From Ferruginibacter sp. (GTDB taxonomy: Bacteria; Bacteroidota; Bacteroidia; Chitinophagales; Chitinophagaceae), in NCBI GenBank assembly GCA_025357775.1, contig JANXOQ010000195.1, positions 1-6,002 on the forward strand: a DNA stretch of 6,002 nucleotides, given 5' to 3'. Positions 5,868-6,002 of the stretch are shown here, in pieces. Position 1 is the stretch's first letter; each line of letters starts with the position of its first letter. The notes beneath the pieces are model-generated. The model searched no databases. It was not told where the DNA came from and saw only the letters and a program-made list of their open reading frames with translations. The position numbers were made by a program, and so were the translations under genes.

Positions 5868-6002
5868 TTATATTTCTTCCACTTTTACTAAATGACTAAC
5901 TTTTGAGATCATTCCTGTGATTTGTGGAGTAACTTCTTTCTCAACAGTTCTATGCATTTTGGTTAAACCCAGAGCTTGAATAGTTCTTTTTTGACGCTCA
6001 GA
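5868..6002 (-). CDS. rpmD: 50S ribosomal protein L30 (uL30), N-terminus outside window
   Basis: Reading the minus strand from the right edge gives 44 codons in frame and a TAA at 5870-5868. The residues include [20 protein letters not shown] and then an acidic-ended tail finishing [10 protein letters not shown]. This is the C-terminal three quarters of L30, including the [13 protein letters not shown] core that contacts 23S rRNA. Full L30 is about 60 residues, so roughly 15 are missing beyond the edge. Its place directly upstream of rplO is the conserved spc-operon order (rpsE-rpmD-rplO-secY), which supports the call. L30 is a small, peripheral large-subunit protein absent from some bacteria. 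The coding region is intact as far as it can be seen. Confidence 0.93.
   Translation of the reverse strand, partial: SERQKRTIQALGLTKMHRTVEKEVTPQITGMISKVSHLVKVEEI

Noticed and set aside
1..6002. A new defence, mobile or biosynthetic system
   Set aside because: Nearly all coding sequence belongs to well-known families, and there are no integrase, transposase, toxin, repeat-array or tRNA-adjacent signals.

Overview
The window looks like chromosomal DNA of a Bacteroidota bacterium, probably in or near the Chitinophagales. Four things point there: the DNA is AT-rich; the SecY and L15 sequences have a Bacteroidota flavour; the four start codons that can be judged have A/T-rich leaders without a Shine-Dalgarno motif; and SecY has a Lys where E. 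coli has Arg357. The phylum is fairly secure. The order is an inference from remembered family sequences and was not computed.

Layout. Bases 1-1523 (+ strand) hold the 3' part of a hybrid sensor histidine kinase (PAS, HisKA, HATPase_c, receiver) whose reading frame is open at the left edge. A 165-bp convergent gap with an AT-rich inverted repeat follows. Everything to its right is on the minus strand. In transcription order, from the right edge leftwards, this is rpmD (L30, 5' end cut off by the window), rplO (L15), secY, map (methionine aminopeptidase) and a BaiN/RdsA (HI0933)-family flavoprotein at 2912-1689.

How the genes fit together. rpmD-rplO-secY-map is the classic tail of the spc ribosomal-protein operon. 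L30 and L15 are large-subunit proteins, SecY is the channel through which membrane and secreted proteins leave the ribosome, and Map trims the initiator methionine of new chains. In many bacteria infA, rpmJ, rpsM, rpsK, rpsD, rpoA and rplQ follow map. Here the next gene is the unrelated flavoprotein and then a convergent kinase, so the cluster is interrupted after map. The three gaps inside the operon (138, 75 and 76 bp) are wider than is usual for such operons, and each contains a stem-loop. Two of these have T-rich tails in the operon's own direction, which suggests attenuation or RNA processing between cistrons.

The natural starts of secY and map lie inside their longest open frames: GTG at 5204 for secY and ATG at 3799 for map. 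I see no mobile element, CRISPR array, tRNA or rRNA, and no novel multi-gene system. The window is mostly conserved housekeeping DNA, and the points worth a second look are modest ones about regulation and gene order.
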